Source of the DNA: Artemia franciscana
Lineage: Eukaryota; Arthropoda; Branchiopoda; Anostraca; Artemiidae
DNA: 64,000 nt
Assembly (NCBI RefSeq): GCF_032884065.1
Contig: NC_088867.1
Span: forward strand, 58,912,675 to 58,976,674
Reading direction: 5' to 3'
A program made the translations under genes and the position numbers. The notes below the pieces were generated by a model that was not told the origin of the DNA, ran no database searches, and worked only from the letters and a program-made list of their open reading frames with translations. This document shows positions 33,405-44,761 of this stretch, in pieces (the first letter of the stretch is position 1; the number at the start of each line of letters is the position of its first letter).

Positions 33405-33586
33405 CTCAATTTCAAATTCATGACATGAATCATCAAGAAATTTAACGTAGCATTTGATAAGTTTTGCTCTCGAATTTTGGGGTTTTGGCAATGGCTTTTG
33501 TTTGATCCTCTGTCTTGCCTGTTCAGAAGCCCTGACATTATAAGTTCCGCTTGCTACACTAAACCTTGACCACCTTTTGATCATGA
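33405..33586 (-). CDS. Ptpmeg: Ptpmeg-like first coding exon (N-terminus and start of FERM F1)
   Basis: ATG at 33584-33582 opens 60 codons ending in phase 0 at a donor GTGAGC (33404-33399). A good acceptor (ctctttctgacag) sits two bases before the ATG, so an upstream non-coding exon is expected. The translation carries SGTYNVRASEQARQR, the PTPN3/PTPN4 N-terminal signature, then a basic proline-containing linker, then IKCYVKFLDDSCHEFEIE, the first strands of the FERM F1 ubiquitin-like lobe. It joins in frame to AKGMDLLNVVF in the exon at 18014-17892. If the protein instead continues upstream, the acceptor phase would leave this Met internal. Confidence 0.88.
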
Positions 33587-35209
33587 CTGTCAGAAAGAGA
33601 TTTCAGTGTGTGAAGCCGACTTTCCATACCTGTGAATAAAAATATTAGCATATCTATTAAGCTGTAAAATAATGGATGAACTAAGAGGCAGCCAACTTTC
33701 AGAAATCGTGGACACCATGTGGTATATGCCAAGCATTACATTAGTAGACTTGAAGTGGCAGAAATATGCCTAAGCGCGGTAGAAAGAAATCCTTTCATGG
33801 GGGAACTAGTGGGGCTCGAAATTTACGATAAAATTTACCATGGTGAAAAAGAAACATAAGAAATACTAAGGCTTTTTTTTCTTCGTTCCTTATTAATGTT
33901 ACTGCAATGCATAAAAATATTGCAATATCAAATTTTTAGAGTTCACTAAGCAAATATAATTCAATTCATTTTAAGCAAATATAAATAATATTGGAATTTC
34001 CAAACAAAAAACATTAACCAACAGTTACGGTCAAGGACGTCGAGAGTAATAAAATGGCGCTTTGTGAGTCACAGAGTGCTAATGCTAAGTGCACTCAAGT
34101 TAGACTACAATTTTGCTAATTTAGAGTTAGAATAGTTTTTACTTCACAAGTAATTTTCTGTCAAAAAGGTACAAGTCCAGAAAATTCACATTATAGTAGA
34201 CATCCCAAAAAGACATTTGCAGAAAAGGGCCCTGGGCATGTTGCACAAAGTTATTTACTTCCAAGAATTCCAATAGCCAGAGTCCCTTCTATGGCCAGTT
34301 ACATTCATCTTCAGTCAACAATTCCACATTGACAGAAAAAAGAGGAAAAATGACGTGGAGCGGGATGGAGGGGTAAAAAAACGTATATCGTGGGTCCAGT
34401 CATAGCCTCTGCAGCAGGTATTATAAGAACTTTGCCTTGATAAAAAAAAAAAAAAAAAGATTATAGCCTTAACAATTCAAAGTCCCATTGAATTTGTCCC
34501 TTGCTCCATCTAGTCTAATTTGGGTCTCTGTCTCCACCAGTGAAATCTCCATCGTTTCCTTATCATGTGGGTCTCAGTCATTGTGAAGTTGAGATTTAAA
34601 GTGGTATAAGTTTGCTTCTTTTTAGATCAAACGACTAAAAGCAGTCATATCCAGAAGAAGACTCCAATATGATTTTTAAGGTTTTGATTTTGCTAAAATA
34701 AAAACCTGACAAATAACCAATTCTTATCAAATTCCAACATAAGAGACAAGAAATAAAACTAAACTTGACTGTACACATACAGCTCCTCTATTATTGTCTT
34801 AATTCCATTTACTTAAACACCAAATAACACAAGTCTCATTCTTTTCTTTAAATGCTAAGCAATATCTTCAGGAGGATTCTTTTATTTTTTATATACTTTT
34901 CTTAGCTTTTAAAACTTTCTATTTAAATATTCGAGTGTTGACTAGTAAACTGACTAGACCAGTTTCATCAGTTCACCAGATTAAGTTCATCAAAAAAGGG
35001 TGAGACTGATAAGTCGAACAGCATTAATGTAATAAGCAACAACAATAGCAAATCCAGCTAGACCTTAAATTTGGGTCAATTTTAATGGGGTTCACATCAG
35101 AGGTACCACAGGGGGGAGGGAGGGGCAATCCCATGCGCTAGATTAAAAAAAAATATTTTGGTGTTTTTTAGGGGCGATTTCTCCCACAAGAATTTGGAAA
35201 ATAGCTTAT
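33587..35209. other. Upstream of the first coding exon, nothing recognised
   Basis: Should contain a 5' intron or the promoter of the Ptpmeg-like gene. No TATA-Inr pair, CpG-rich block or conserved exon is visible. An A17 tract lies at about 34442-34458. Confidence 0.4.
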
Positions 35210-35575
35210 TTTGTTGTTTGGTACTTGTCTGTTAGACGGAACACACTCAACAATTATGCTGTGTAAGATATAGCAGAATCTGGTTTCTCTTCATGGAACG
35301 GTTATGATTTGCTTATTTTGAGCGAGAAAACTATGATGTATGTACATTTTTATTAAATATTTAATACATAGAGGTGGTTAAAGGTTAGGTTAGGTATTTA
35401 ATATAATGCGTTCTGCGCGGCCTGTTTTCAACAATTGTTTGTTGTAGTTTCCATAATTTTGTTTCTAAAGTATTATATTATCATCATGCTTGGTGTATTT
35501 CATTAGGATTTACCTAACTTCACTTAAATGAGAGTATTCCGTTTAACAGACGAGTACCTGTTGTTTTTTTGAAAA
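35210..35575. mobile_element. Possible MITE remnant with degenerate inverted ends
   Basis: ttgtttggtacttgtctgttagacggaac (about 35213-35241) and its inverted counterpart gttccgtttaacagacgagtacctgttg-like sequence (about 35537-35566) enclose about 300 bp of non-coding DNA. Two to three TTAGG-like units (ggttaggttagg) occur inside at about 35384. No target duplication was found. Confidence 0.45.
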
Positions 35576-36625
35576 AAATAAAAAAAGACAAATTTTCCCC
35601 TCTAGATTCTGAAAAATGCCTTTTTTGCATCTCCATTAAAAAAAAAACTTAAAAACCTGGCCCCTTCTTACAGTTTCGTGTCCCTGATTTATATTCGTCT
35701 CTACCTACACTCCCATGCCTACCCACACAATCCCTGTTTCTACCAAGCATTTAATCTTTGGCTCCAGCTTGTTGCACAAATCAACAAAAGTTGCAGGGGA
35801 TTAAAACCTGTCTACCCAAACATCCATATTTAACCATAAAAATCTACCTAGACTTAAATGTCAACAAATCCTTCCAAGCATTTGTTCTAAGTTTTACAAG
35901 CCCTAGGTTCTTTACCATAATTATTTTCCATTTATCATGTAAATAGTTTATTCAATAATGCAAGCAGCATGATGGTAGTCTTTGATGCACTGTGACAGAT
36001 GCTGTTTCTGCTCTTTTGGGATATTGCCAATTAAATGTGCAAAAAATTCTTTAACTTATTAACATATGTTCAAACGATCAGTGGCAAGGCTTCCTTTGCT
36101 AAGATCATTAAAACCTATCATACACTAGAATGCATCACTAACAAAAATACTATTTAAATATTATAGTAAATTTATTAAAATGGAAAATTTATTTTAAATT
36201 GAATTTATTTCAGTAGCAAATTTAAACATTAAATGTACCCTCACCAAAACTAGTACCCTGTTTAAGAGAAAAACAATTTGAAATTATTCAACCCAACAAG
36301 CACGTTATTCAAGTCATTTCCTCAACCCTCATCTTGGGAGGATAGTCGAAGTTTGCATTTGGCACAGATTTAGCCATACCCACATAAAGGGAAAGGACAC
36401 TTAAGTGAAGTTAAAATCCTGTTAAGGTATATTTAAAAGAGTGTGCACAGATACAAATATTTTCGACTAAAGTTGTACTTTCAGAATTAAGGATGTGAGT
36501 ACCTATGGAGGTCGACGTAGGGATCAATGGTCAAAATTTTAAACAGAGAGTATTTTAATTGGGGGAGGGGGTCTTGCACACTGGAAGATTTAACCTATTG
36601 GCTGTAATTTTGTAAGGACCACCTT
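35576..36625. other. Nothing recognised
   Basis: AT-rich spacer with short frames only. Confidence 0.4.
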
Positions 36626-36639
36626 TTGGACAGACTAAA

Positions 36640-37545
36640 GGAGAGTAAGTCCTTTGTATATGCAAGAATACTGGTAAACAAAAACTATCTAAGTAAGTCC
36701 CAAAGGCTAAGGGAGAACATGGTATCAAATGGGAAGGTTACAACTCTCCTAGACCTAAATTACACAGAGGAAGTATCCTTGATAAAACATTGCCAAAGTG
36801 AGTTTTTGGTGATTTTGGGAGTTCAATGTCCCAGAAAAGGTTTAAAAAATTAACATTAAGAAGATTAGTTTACTTAGACTAGGAATACATGAGAGTGAGA
36901 GGATGATGTTAATTAACAAGAAAATAGATCAAAGTGGATAGTTTCACTTACCTAGGTAGCATTATAAGAAAAGATGGTGGATGCAGCAAATATATAAAAA
37001 GTAGAATATCCATAACATAGGATGCTTTTTTCATAGTTGAAGAAGTTTGGAAGCACAGAAAGGTATGTCTTCAAACTAAGATTAAAATATTGAAAGTTAC
37101 AGTTACAACAACAGTCAAATAAGGCTCTAAAATGCAAACACTTCAAAAGCCAAGAAAATTTTGTTAAATGTCTTTAAAAAAAATTGTTTATAGATAGTCT
37201 TACGTACTCGTTTGATTGGTCACATATCAAACAGTAAGCTGCACAAGAAATTAGGCTTGATCCTGCTTTCTAGGGCTATAATCAAAGAAAGGCTAAGAGG
37301 ACTAGGCCATATTTTATGGATGGATTATGTATTAACCAAAGATTGTGTTTTTTGGCCATCAACATGGCGCAAAATCAAAAGCAGATCATACCTGAACAAA
37401 GTGGGAAATGGTCATAAGTAAGGAATCAAGTGAAATGAGAAATTCATGAAAGGGAGTAGAAAGTGAATGGGATGAAGGAGAGTTTGCAGCAGTGTTGGCC
37501 TCAGGTGACTTAGTACTGCAGTGAAGTGTTAATAGTGGTAGTACA
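36640..37545 (+). pseudogene. RTE-type LINE fragment (3' half of the reverse transcriptase)
   Basis: DSFTYLGSIIRKDGG...KSRIS near 36940, then KVCLQTKIKILKVTVTT, HISNSKLHKKLG and KERLRGLGHILWM match the RTE protein at 49.66-48.55 kb in order, through several frames. It ends tggcctcaggtgacttagta ctgcagtg and a (agt)-like tail, the same terminus as the other three RTE copies. Confidence 0.85.
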
Positions 37546-37624
37546 AGCATTAAGCAAGTCAAAAAATATTAAGGTTTAGATTCACTCCACAAATGTTTTT
37601 CCCAGAATCATTTCCTGGGAATGA

Positions 37625-37735
37625 TTTGATTTTTGAATTAAAATCAAGACTGAGTGAGAGGCACAGCTGACATAAGCCTTTTTCAGGGATGTATAAAAAT
37701 GACGTTGATAGATAGTCTTATCATCCATCCTGGAG
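37625..37735 (+). repeat. Dispersed repeat shared with 63195-63355
   Basis: gatttttgaattaaaat, gagtgagaggcacagctg.cataa and tcatccatcc recur in the same order at 63195-63355, where an extra segment is inserted. Confidence 0.75.
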
Positions 37736-38514
37736 CAGAACACGCTTTTGAGACAGTAGACCCTGCTAGCTTCAAAAAACTCTCATAAACTCTCTCTATT
37801 TGAGCTAAACCTTATTTCTCTCTTCCAGGACTTGTTCATTGATAGTTAATGGTATTCAACTTTGAAGCTCTCATTTACAGGATTGGTCAGGGTCATTCTA
37901 GGGTCCACCCCTACATAGAGTTCTCTGTACAAAAGTGGTGATTTTTCTCATAACTCTCTATTTTCTCTCTAATTTCTCATAAACTCTCTATTTTAATACA
38001 AACTTGCCAAAATTATTGTCTTTCAAAATAATGTTGAGATGTCCAGGACACCATCCATATATAGAAAAAAAGATTAAAACGGGAGTAACTGTAAAAAACC
38101 ATGTCTAGAAATCGGCTAAAATGACAGCTTTGATTTCACATTCCTGTTTATTGAACAGGTCCTGATGATAGATTTACATACTCTACTCTCCAACCAGTTA
38201 ACAACGCTCCTGGCAGTCTTGAAAACCCATAAACTTCTAAGCACATATATGAAGGTCATTCCAGTAACTGAAGGTCTGAATTTGTAAAGAGTAGTCTATT
38301 AGCATCCCACCTTGAGATGGGATCTGTCTATGAGCCCCATAAAAGCTCCTCAAAATTACTATTTACCTAATCTTCTATATCTAAGAAAAACTACAGACAG
38401 AGATGGGAAGAGCTTGAAAAATAAAACTCAGTATTGCAATATCTCTAAGATACAATCACTCTCTCATAGATAGGTTTAGAATTAAAATAAAAATAGGTTT
38501 AGATTATGAAATTA
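37736..38514. other. Nothing recognised
   Basis: AT-rich with repeated ataaactctctatttt near 37785, 37960 and 37980. No gene. Confidence 0.35.
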
Positions 38515-38600
38515 ACCCTCCCCCCTCTAACTCCACAAAAGAGAGCTGATCCATTTTGGTTATGTCAATCCTGTATCTAGAATATTGCAAAGTAGAAAGT
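38515..38600 (+). repeat. Orphan fragment of array A
   Basis: aattaaccctccccc, aactccac.aaagagagctgatcc and ttttggttatgtcaatc match units of the array at 12.5-14.4 kb, 24 kb away. Confidence 0.85.
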
Positions 38601-39735
38601 CATAAACCAAAGTCTAGTATTTTGTCAAAGACTTAAGCTACAAAATAAAATGAATGCTAGTTACATGTCTAGAAACTATAGCACTATTTTTTAGGGGGCT
38701 ACAATCCTCTGCCCATCTCCTTGTGACTTCCTAGATTTTTTACTAGATAATTTTTTACTTCCTAGATTTATCCCATATCTTTAAACATGTTTTTCCACTA
38801 GGGACTAAAAAGGATGAAAATTGAAGAGTTGTGAATTGCAAGTTTCTTCATTTATAAGGGAGTTTCAGTGTGCTCTGATATGATAGTCTTGGTTTTGCAA
38901 AAATTTGATTAAAAAAGAAAAAATCTGTAAACTAATAAACTATATATTAATAAACTAAAACAAACAAAATAAACTAAAATACAAATTGTGCATGCACCCT
39001 TCCTTCATTTACCCCTGCTGCTTTGTTTGTCTGTTTAATTCTATTTAATCCATCTAAACAACTTCTAAGAAAAGTATATGAGAATTCAGACCTAAGCCCC
39101 TTAAGGAACAGAAACATATAACCTATAAACAGTAGTGTGTCATTATGGGGGGGAGGGGAGGGCAGTTTTCTCTCAATGATTTGTAGAAAAAATTATTAGA
39201 ACAAAACCTTTTTTTTTATTTTATAAAAATGAAACAAAAAAACAGCCCAATGTGTACTTTTTGGGTACCATTTGGCACTTTATGATTGCTTTATCAAATC
39301 AAATTTATTAAGAGTGATTAAATATAAAAATTAGTTTATAAATGAACTGACAATTAGCTCTCTATGATGTCTATTTGTCCAATCAAGCCTTTCAATTCCA
39401 AAAATCTCACCCAAATTGTGCATATTGTGTACCATGTGGCACTATATGACATCTTTATTGAGTCTGATAGATTAAAGTAGATAAGAATCAGATTTTATGA
39501 AATATTAAACAGCTCTCTATGATGTTCCAGTGCCTCAATACCAACAAAGAAAATTAATAGAAATATGTCACTGCTGTCCAATTAAAATTTTTTTCTTGTT
39601 ATTCAATGAGGGAGGGGGTATAATTTTCCTATATAAGGTTTCAACAATACCAATTTGGAGGGTTTACTTTTTTATTTTCACCTTACCTTAATCACCTTAA
39701 TCCATCTGAGAGCTTTAAGGTCTTCCAGACCTGTA
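38601..39735. other. Nothing recognised
   Basis: AT-rich. Two diverged copies of a tgtacc.tttggcac.ttatga phrase at about 39255 and 39430 suggest an old duplication. Confidence 0.35.
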
Positions 39736-39739
39736 GTGC

Positions 39740-40905
39740 TCTTAAGTTGATGAAGCCTGCCAGTCGAACCTCCACTGCTTCTTCTCCCACTCTTTGTCAA
39801 GTTGGTTTTTGAAGGACTGGGTGGAGGGAGCACTGACAGTTGAATCTTTCAGTTGATTCCAATGGTTTATGACTCTTCGTGAAAAGAATGTTTGGCAAGT
39901 TTTTGATCGGGAGCTTGACTTTGGTAGCTTCTTGGAGTGTCCTCTTGTGTTGTGCTGGTTGGTATTGAGATTGCAGCCAAAGATTGCTGACTTTTTGTTC
40001 TGCAGCTTGTAAGTAAGCATCATGTTGTTGCGCAAGCGTCTGTAAACCAGAGTGGGTAGTTTGAGGTACCTGAGGCAGTCCACATATGAGATTGATGCTA
40101 GACTTCGCATGCATTTTGTTGCTCGTCTCTGTACGTTTTCAATGAGCCTCACATCTTGTCAATAAGAAGGACCAGACAAACAAATGCAAAAATCAAGTTG
40201 GGGTCTGACAAGAGCTTTATATAGTTTTATAAATATAGATACCTGTCTGCTGTTGATAGTTCGTTTTAGTAGTTCAAGACTGGAGCTTGCATGGGAAAGA
40301 ACATGCTGGATATGGCTGTGAAATTTAAGTTTATCATCAATGATGACACCAAGATCCCTTTCTTCTGCTCTATTCTCTAGTTGCTCTCTACTTTGGTGGC
40401 GGGGTTGTAGATCATGTAGTTTGTCATTGGGTTAATGGGTCCAAGGTGTAATACATAGCACTCTCCTACATTAGATTGGAGAAGCCAGTCTTTGGTCCAA
40501 ACTTGTAGCTCATCTATGTTGTGCTGAATACTCTGAGGGCACGCAATACCAAAGAGTTTGGCATTATCAGCAAACAGGTGCATGCCATTGTCAATATGGT
40601 TAAATATGTCATTGATGTAAATCAGAAAGAGAGTTGGACCCAGTACAGTTCCCTGCAGTACTCCACTCATTACTGAGACCTAGTCAGAGTAGATTGGATG
40701 GCCATCTGTAGCAGATAAGCAAACTTTCTGCTTGCAATTTGTAAGGAAATTCATCAGCCAGTCTACAACTGCCTGAGTGATGCCAATAGCGGATATTTTG
40801 GAGTGCAGTTGACTGTGAGGAACTTTGTCAAAGGCCTTAGCAAAGTCCAGCAGGAGCAGGTCAACTGGATGTCTGTGGTCATTTTCTAAGACATCATTTT
40901 CAAAT
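39740..40905 (-). pseudogene. 5'-truncated LINE (L2/CR1/Jockey-like reverse transcriptase)
   Basis: Reading leftward: LLLLDFAKAFDKVPHSQLHS (about 40860), a stop, SGVLQGTVLGPTLFLIYIND (40670), HLFADNAKLFG (FADD box with the second Asp changed to Asn), then RDLGVIIDDKLKFHSHIQ, a thumb with NVQRRATKCMRSL, and the usual LINE C-terminus FFSRRVINHWNQL...FKNQLD. A frameshift lies between 40377 and 40152. Everything upstream of the first Asp motif is lost. It is a dead 5'-truncated insertion. Confidence 0.88.
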
Positions 40906-41582
40906 CACATTCTACTGAATAACATAATGCACTAAGCTGCTGGAATAGTTTTTAGCTCAACTGCCTGATTTAGTCTCCTATAAAGGGATTGGGAGTTGAA
41001 GGGGCATATGGACTTTAATATTAATGCTTATTTATAGTACACTACTGCTGTCTGCAGCAACTTATTGCTGAAAGGCTTAGAAAAAGTTAAGTCTACTATT
41101 TGATGTATGTTTGTTTGATGTTTATTAATTAATTGTTTATTAATGTATTTTGTGGTGATTTTTTTTTTTATTTTAACTGAGTAACATCTTTTCTAAATAG
41201 TATCTTTTCTTTATTATTCCTTGAAGAAAAATGCTCTATTGAAGATTTATGAAAGCAACAAGCTCTCTTTGGTTTGTAACTGCTTGGTACATCCCCCCAC
41301 CCATCAGGTGGAAGAGAACATGCACATGTTGCACCAGGATTAAGACAGCTGGGCTGCTATACATTATGTAAATTATTAATTCAGAATAAGCACAACGATG
41401 TTCTTTGGCTGAGAACCAACTTTAAAAAAGCAACAAAAAGTGGAACAAGAAGAAGAAGGTATTAAAAATAAATTTGATTCCCACTTATGTCTTCTTATAG
41501 TAACATATAGTCACCTTAAATATATTATATATTTAAATATACTTAAATATATTAAATATACACCTTATCATTCTTATAGTCA
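40906..41582. other. Nothing recognised
   Basis: AT-rich spacer between two LINE fragments, with ttaaatatatta-type repeats at about 41510-41570. Confidence 0.4.
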
Positions 41583-43460
41583 CCTAAAATATTTTGGAAA
41601 TATGTAAATAGGAATAAGCCTAACCTTGCACCATCTACATCTATGTTCACACATCAGGATACACACCAAAAGATTGATAGTGATGCTGAGAAGGCTCTTA
41701 TTTTTAACCAAATTTTTTCTTAGGTTTTTGTTAAAACACAGCCAATTCGTTCAAATGAAGCTAATTTTGTATCTCAAGTAGAGTCGATTGCGTCGTCGGA
41801 CATTTTTGTTCCATTTGATGATTCAGATTTCTCATTGACTGAAGTTTATACTATTCTTATAAAATTGGATACATCTAAAGCCCCAGATATAGATGGTTTC
41901 TGGAACATAATGATAAGACAAATTGCTCATGAAATTGCAGAACCACTTACCTATATATTTAACTTATCTTTGGCGTATGGACTGTGTCCGTCAGGGTGGA
42001 AGAAGGCTTTGGTAAAGCCACTTCGCAAAAGTGGCTCCAGGTTGGATTTTAAAAACTATCGGCCAATTTCAATTATGTCTATTTTTGGCCAAGTGATGGA
42101 AAAGTTGATTGTTCCACGCGTTTAAAAGTATTTTGACGGAAATCATCTTTGGAATCCTGCTCAGCATGGTTTTTGAAAAAATAGGTCTTGTAATACTCAG
42201 CTTCTTGAGGTTATTTTGGACTTTCAACGTTTTGCCAATTTAGCTATACCCTTTGACTGCATTTACATCGACTTCTTGAAGGCATTTGACAAAGTCTCAA
42301 TACCCACCCTTCTTAAAAAATATGCAGCTTATAAATTGGGTAAAAAAACAATTGCATTTATTGCTGATTATCTAAATGGACGAACTCAGCAGGTTGTTGT
42401 TGGTGAAGCTATGTTATCCTCAATTGATGTGTTAAGCAGAGTCCCCCAGGGTAGCTGCCTGGGTGCAATTTTATTTTTTTCATTTATTAATGATCTGCCT
42501 TCCTCTGTTCAGCATTCTACTGTCAAGATGTTCACGGATGATGTAAAACTTTATCTATCAGTATGAGACCAAAACAATGTGCAACTTTTACAGGAGGATC
42601 TTGACTCTCTAACTTATTGGTGCAAATCTAATTCCATGTTCATAAACCCTTCTAAGTGTGTTGTTCTACACTATGCTTGTAAACTCCCAACTGTGCATAC
42701 TTACCAGCTGTCTGGCATACAAATCCCTTCTAATGAAATAGTGTGTGACCTTGGCGTTTACTTTGATACCCAATTGAGATTTGATAAGCATGTTTCGGAA
42801 ATTGTAAAGAATGCAAATTATCATTTATTGTCTATAAGGAGAAGCTTTAGTAGGTTTAACCTTCGTAATTTCTTACTTCTATATAAATCAATGGTCCACC
42901 CTCTTCTTGAGTATAATACTTCTGTTTGGTTTCCATGAAGTCTAACGGATGAGCATAGGATAGAAAAGGTCAGCGCCTTTCCTATCTGCAGAGACTTTCT
43001 AGGCTTCAACTCCTGTTGTTGAAGTTTCATAGACATTGCAATGACCTTGTAAATGTGTTTTGTATAATTAAAGGAGTGGATGATGTTGATCCAAATTTAT
43101 TTTTTAAATTTAGCCATTATTACTCTACTCGTCAGCATGATTATAAATTATATCACCCAAAACCACTGAAAAAAATTGGTCAATTATCTTTCATTAGTAG
43201 AGTTGTCACACCATGGAATGGTTTGCCTCTGGAGGTTGTTGAGGCAGAGAGTGTTCAAATTTTTAAGAGTGCATTAGTAAGTATGCCTTTTTATTTAGAC
43301 ACTTTTGTTGTGTAGTGTCATGTTATTTAGAAGTTTTTGCTGTTTAGTTTGTTGTTGCCAATTTACTTTAGATTAGTATTATGATTTTGTGTTTTTGAGA
43401 CAAGCATTGATGCTTACCACTATTTGTAATAATAAATAAATAAATAAATAAATAAATAAA
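41583..43460 (+). pseudogene. LINE reverse transcriptase (L2/CR1/Jockey-like), 5'-truncated and decayed, with tail
   Basis: RT motifs run in one frame for 1.1 kb: SKAPDIDGFWN, FKNYRPISIMSIFGQVMEK, then YIDFLKAFDKVSIPTL (first catalytic Asp), SRVPQGSCLGAILF, MFTDDVKLYL (FADD box read as FTDD), SNSMFINPSKCVVL, CDLGVYFDTQLRFDKH and a thumb. Stops occur at 42123, 42174, 42564 and 42936, then a frame change to the C-terminus (VVTPWNGLPLEVVEA). It ends in taataa followed by (TAAA)n at about 43426-43456. The endonuclease is missing. Confidence 0.88.
43426..43458 (+). repeat. (TAAA)n microsatellite, LINE tail
   Basis: Eight or so perfect aaat units directly after the LINE 3' end. Confidence 0.92.
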
Positions 43461-44616
43461 ATATTAAGAGTGAAAGCAGCTCAACTTTGACTAAATTACT
43501 CAACAAACATGATCCAATAAATGATCCAGCCTAAGCTTTGGCTTATGTTTGTGCTGGGCCTTCAACAAAGGGATTTATTTCCCTTAGACTAATGGGAGAA
43601 AATTTCATCTTTAAACACATTTAGGCTAGTGTTTTTTGAGAGCTTTCCCAACACCCCTTTCCCCACAGGGGCACTTGCCCTGAACACACAATTTTTGTTA
43701 AGGGGAAATTTGCCCTGAACACACAAATTTAAGGGGCACAAATCTGACGTTTAACATCATTTTGTAGTTTTTGACATCTTATTTTGATTAGAATAAAATA
43801 GAGATCACAGTTGGCAGTAAGTTACTTACTTACTTTAATACTTATATTACAATACTTACTGTAAGTATAAGCAAATTGAATAGACCAGAACCACCACTGC
43901 TTTCCCAGAAAGGATAGTCCTTGCCCATTGACTAACCAGATGTGGACTCCTTCTTGCTCAACCAATAAAAATACTGAAGCCATACCCCTGACTAAAAGCA
44001 AAGTCTAAGGTCTTTGAAAGGTTTATACTAAAAAACTTGTTAAGTAATATTTATATATTTTTGACTACTAGATCCTTTTTGCTCTTTAGAAAAAAGGGTA
44101 CATTGACCATCCAGCAAGAATGTCTTAAAATATATGATTCCAAATTACAACCAGCAGTTATACCTTTCAGTCTTTTTGGTTCCACTACAGTATCTTTTTG
44201 GAGAGAAGTTTCATTTATGTTGAGTAAACATTTTCATAGTCATGATCTTCCAAGCTTTTTGTATATTTACTTTAGCTTTTTCATGTGCTTCTCCATGGTA
44301 AACAAATCAAGTCCTCTTTTAGCATGTTTCTTTACTATGCTCTACAAAGTACTTTTTCAAACTGATTAGGCCAAGTTCTACATTAATTGCATGCTATTTT
44401 CATGTTTCAAAATCTTTAACTGTAACCTAATTTGACAGACCACTCCTATTTGCATAATATATTGAAAACCATCACTTGTAGCATCAATTTAGTTAAGTTG
44501 AAATGCTGACTGTCTATTACCTGATGAGTTATTATACCCCTATTCAAATATTCAACCATTGAGGAGTTCCTAATATAAAAGTGATGGTGACAAATTGTAG
44601 CAGAAAAAAATAAATG
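43461..44616. other. Nothing recognised
   Basis: A short duplication (ttgccctgaacacacaa.tt) lies at about 43676 and 43710. The 110-codon frame at 44037-44369 starts with TTG and has no domain. Confidence 0.4.
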
Positions 44617-44761
44617 GTAAAATTCTAGTTAATTGACTTCTTGCTATCTCAGAAAGGGTTTAGGTTAGGAAAATGAAACTTTCAGGGATAAATCTACAGA
44701 CTAAAGTATGTCTTGGGAAGGTATTTTGAAGCAACTATCTCCACTCCTTCTCCCTCTAGAG
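44617..44761. repeat. Left arm of a large palindrome split by the hAT transposon
   Basis: gtaaaattctagttaattga, ttcttgctatctcagaaagg and tctccactccttctccctct recur inverted at 47418-47568. The hAT element sits at the inner end of this arm. Confidence 0.9.
44754..44761. repeat. hAT target-site duplication, left copy (CTCTAGAG)
   Basis: CTCTAGAG directly before the terminal inverted repeat, repeated at 47111-47118. It fits the nnnTAnnn preference of Buster-type hAT elements. Confidence 0.95.

Larger units (their letters stand above)
152..33586 (-). other. Ptpmeg: Gene body: 5' part of a Ptpmeg/PTPN4-type tyrosine phosphatase gene (FERM region only)
   Basis: Four minus-strand exons with consensus GT-AG borders join in consistent phase (0/0, 0/0, 1/2) into a continuous FERM N-terminus of about 174 residues. 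PTPN3/PTPN4 proteins are cytoplasmic phosphatases with a FERM-PDZ-PTP layout; the FERM part targets them to the membrane cortex. The subfamily call rests on the N-terminal GTYNVRASE motif, the LLNVVFDHLDL..DYFGL stretch, a WLDP..K..KKQL segment and FRVKFF..DPSKL..YTRY, all recalled as matching PTPN4 in order and spacing. PDZ and phosphatase exons would lie left of position 1. Introns are about 15.4, 15.0 and 2.5 kb and full of transposons. Another FERM protein (EPB41L, FRMD) is the main alternative. No promoter was identified. Confidence 0.85.

Noticed and set aside
35384..35396. ggttaggttaggt, resembling arthropod (TTAGG)n telomere repeat
   Set aside because: Only two to three units; chance or old interstitial trace, not enough for a call.
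44037..44369. 110-codon hydrophobic frame
   Set aside because: Starts with TTG, low-complexity hydrophobic sequence from T-rich DNA, no homology recognised.
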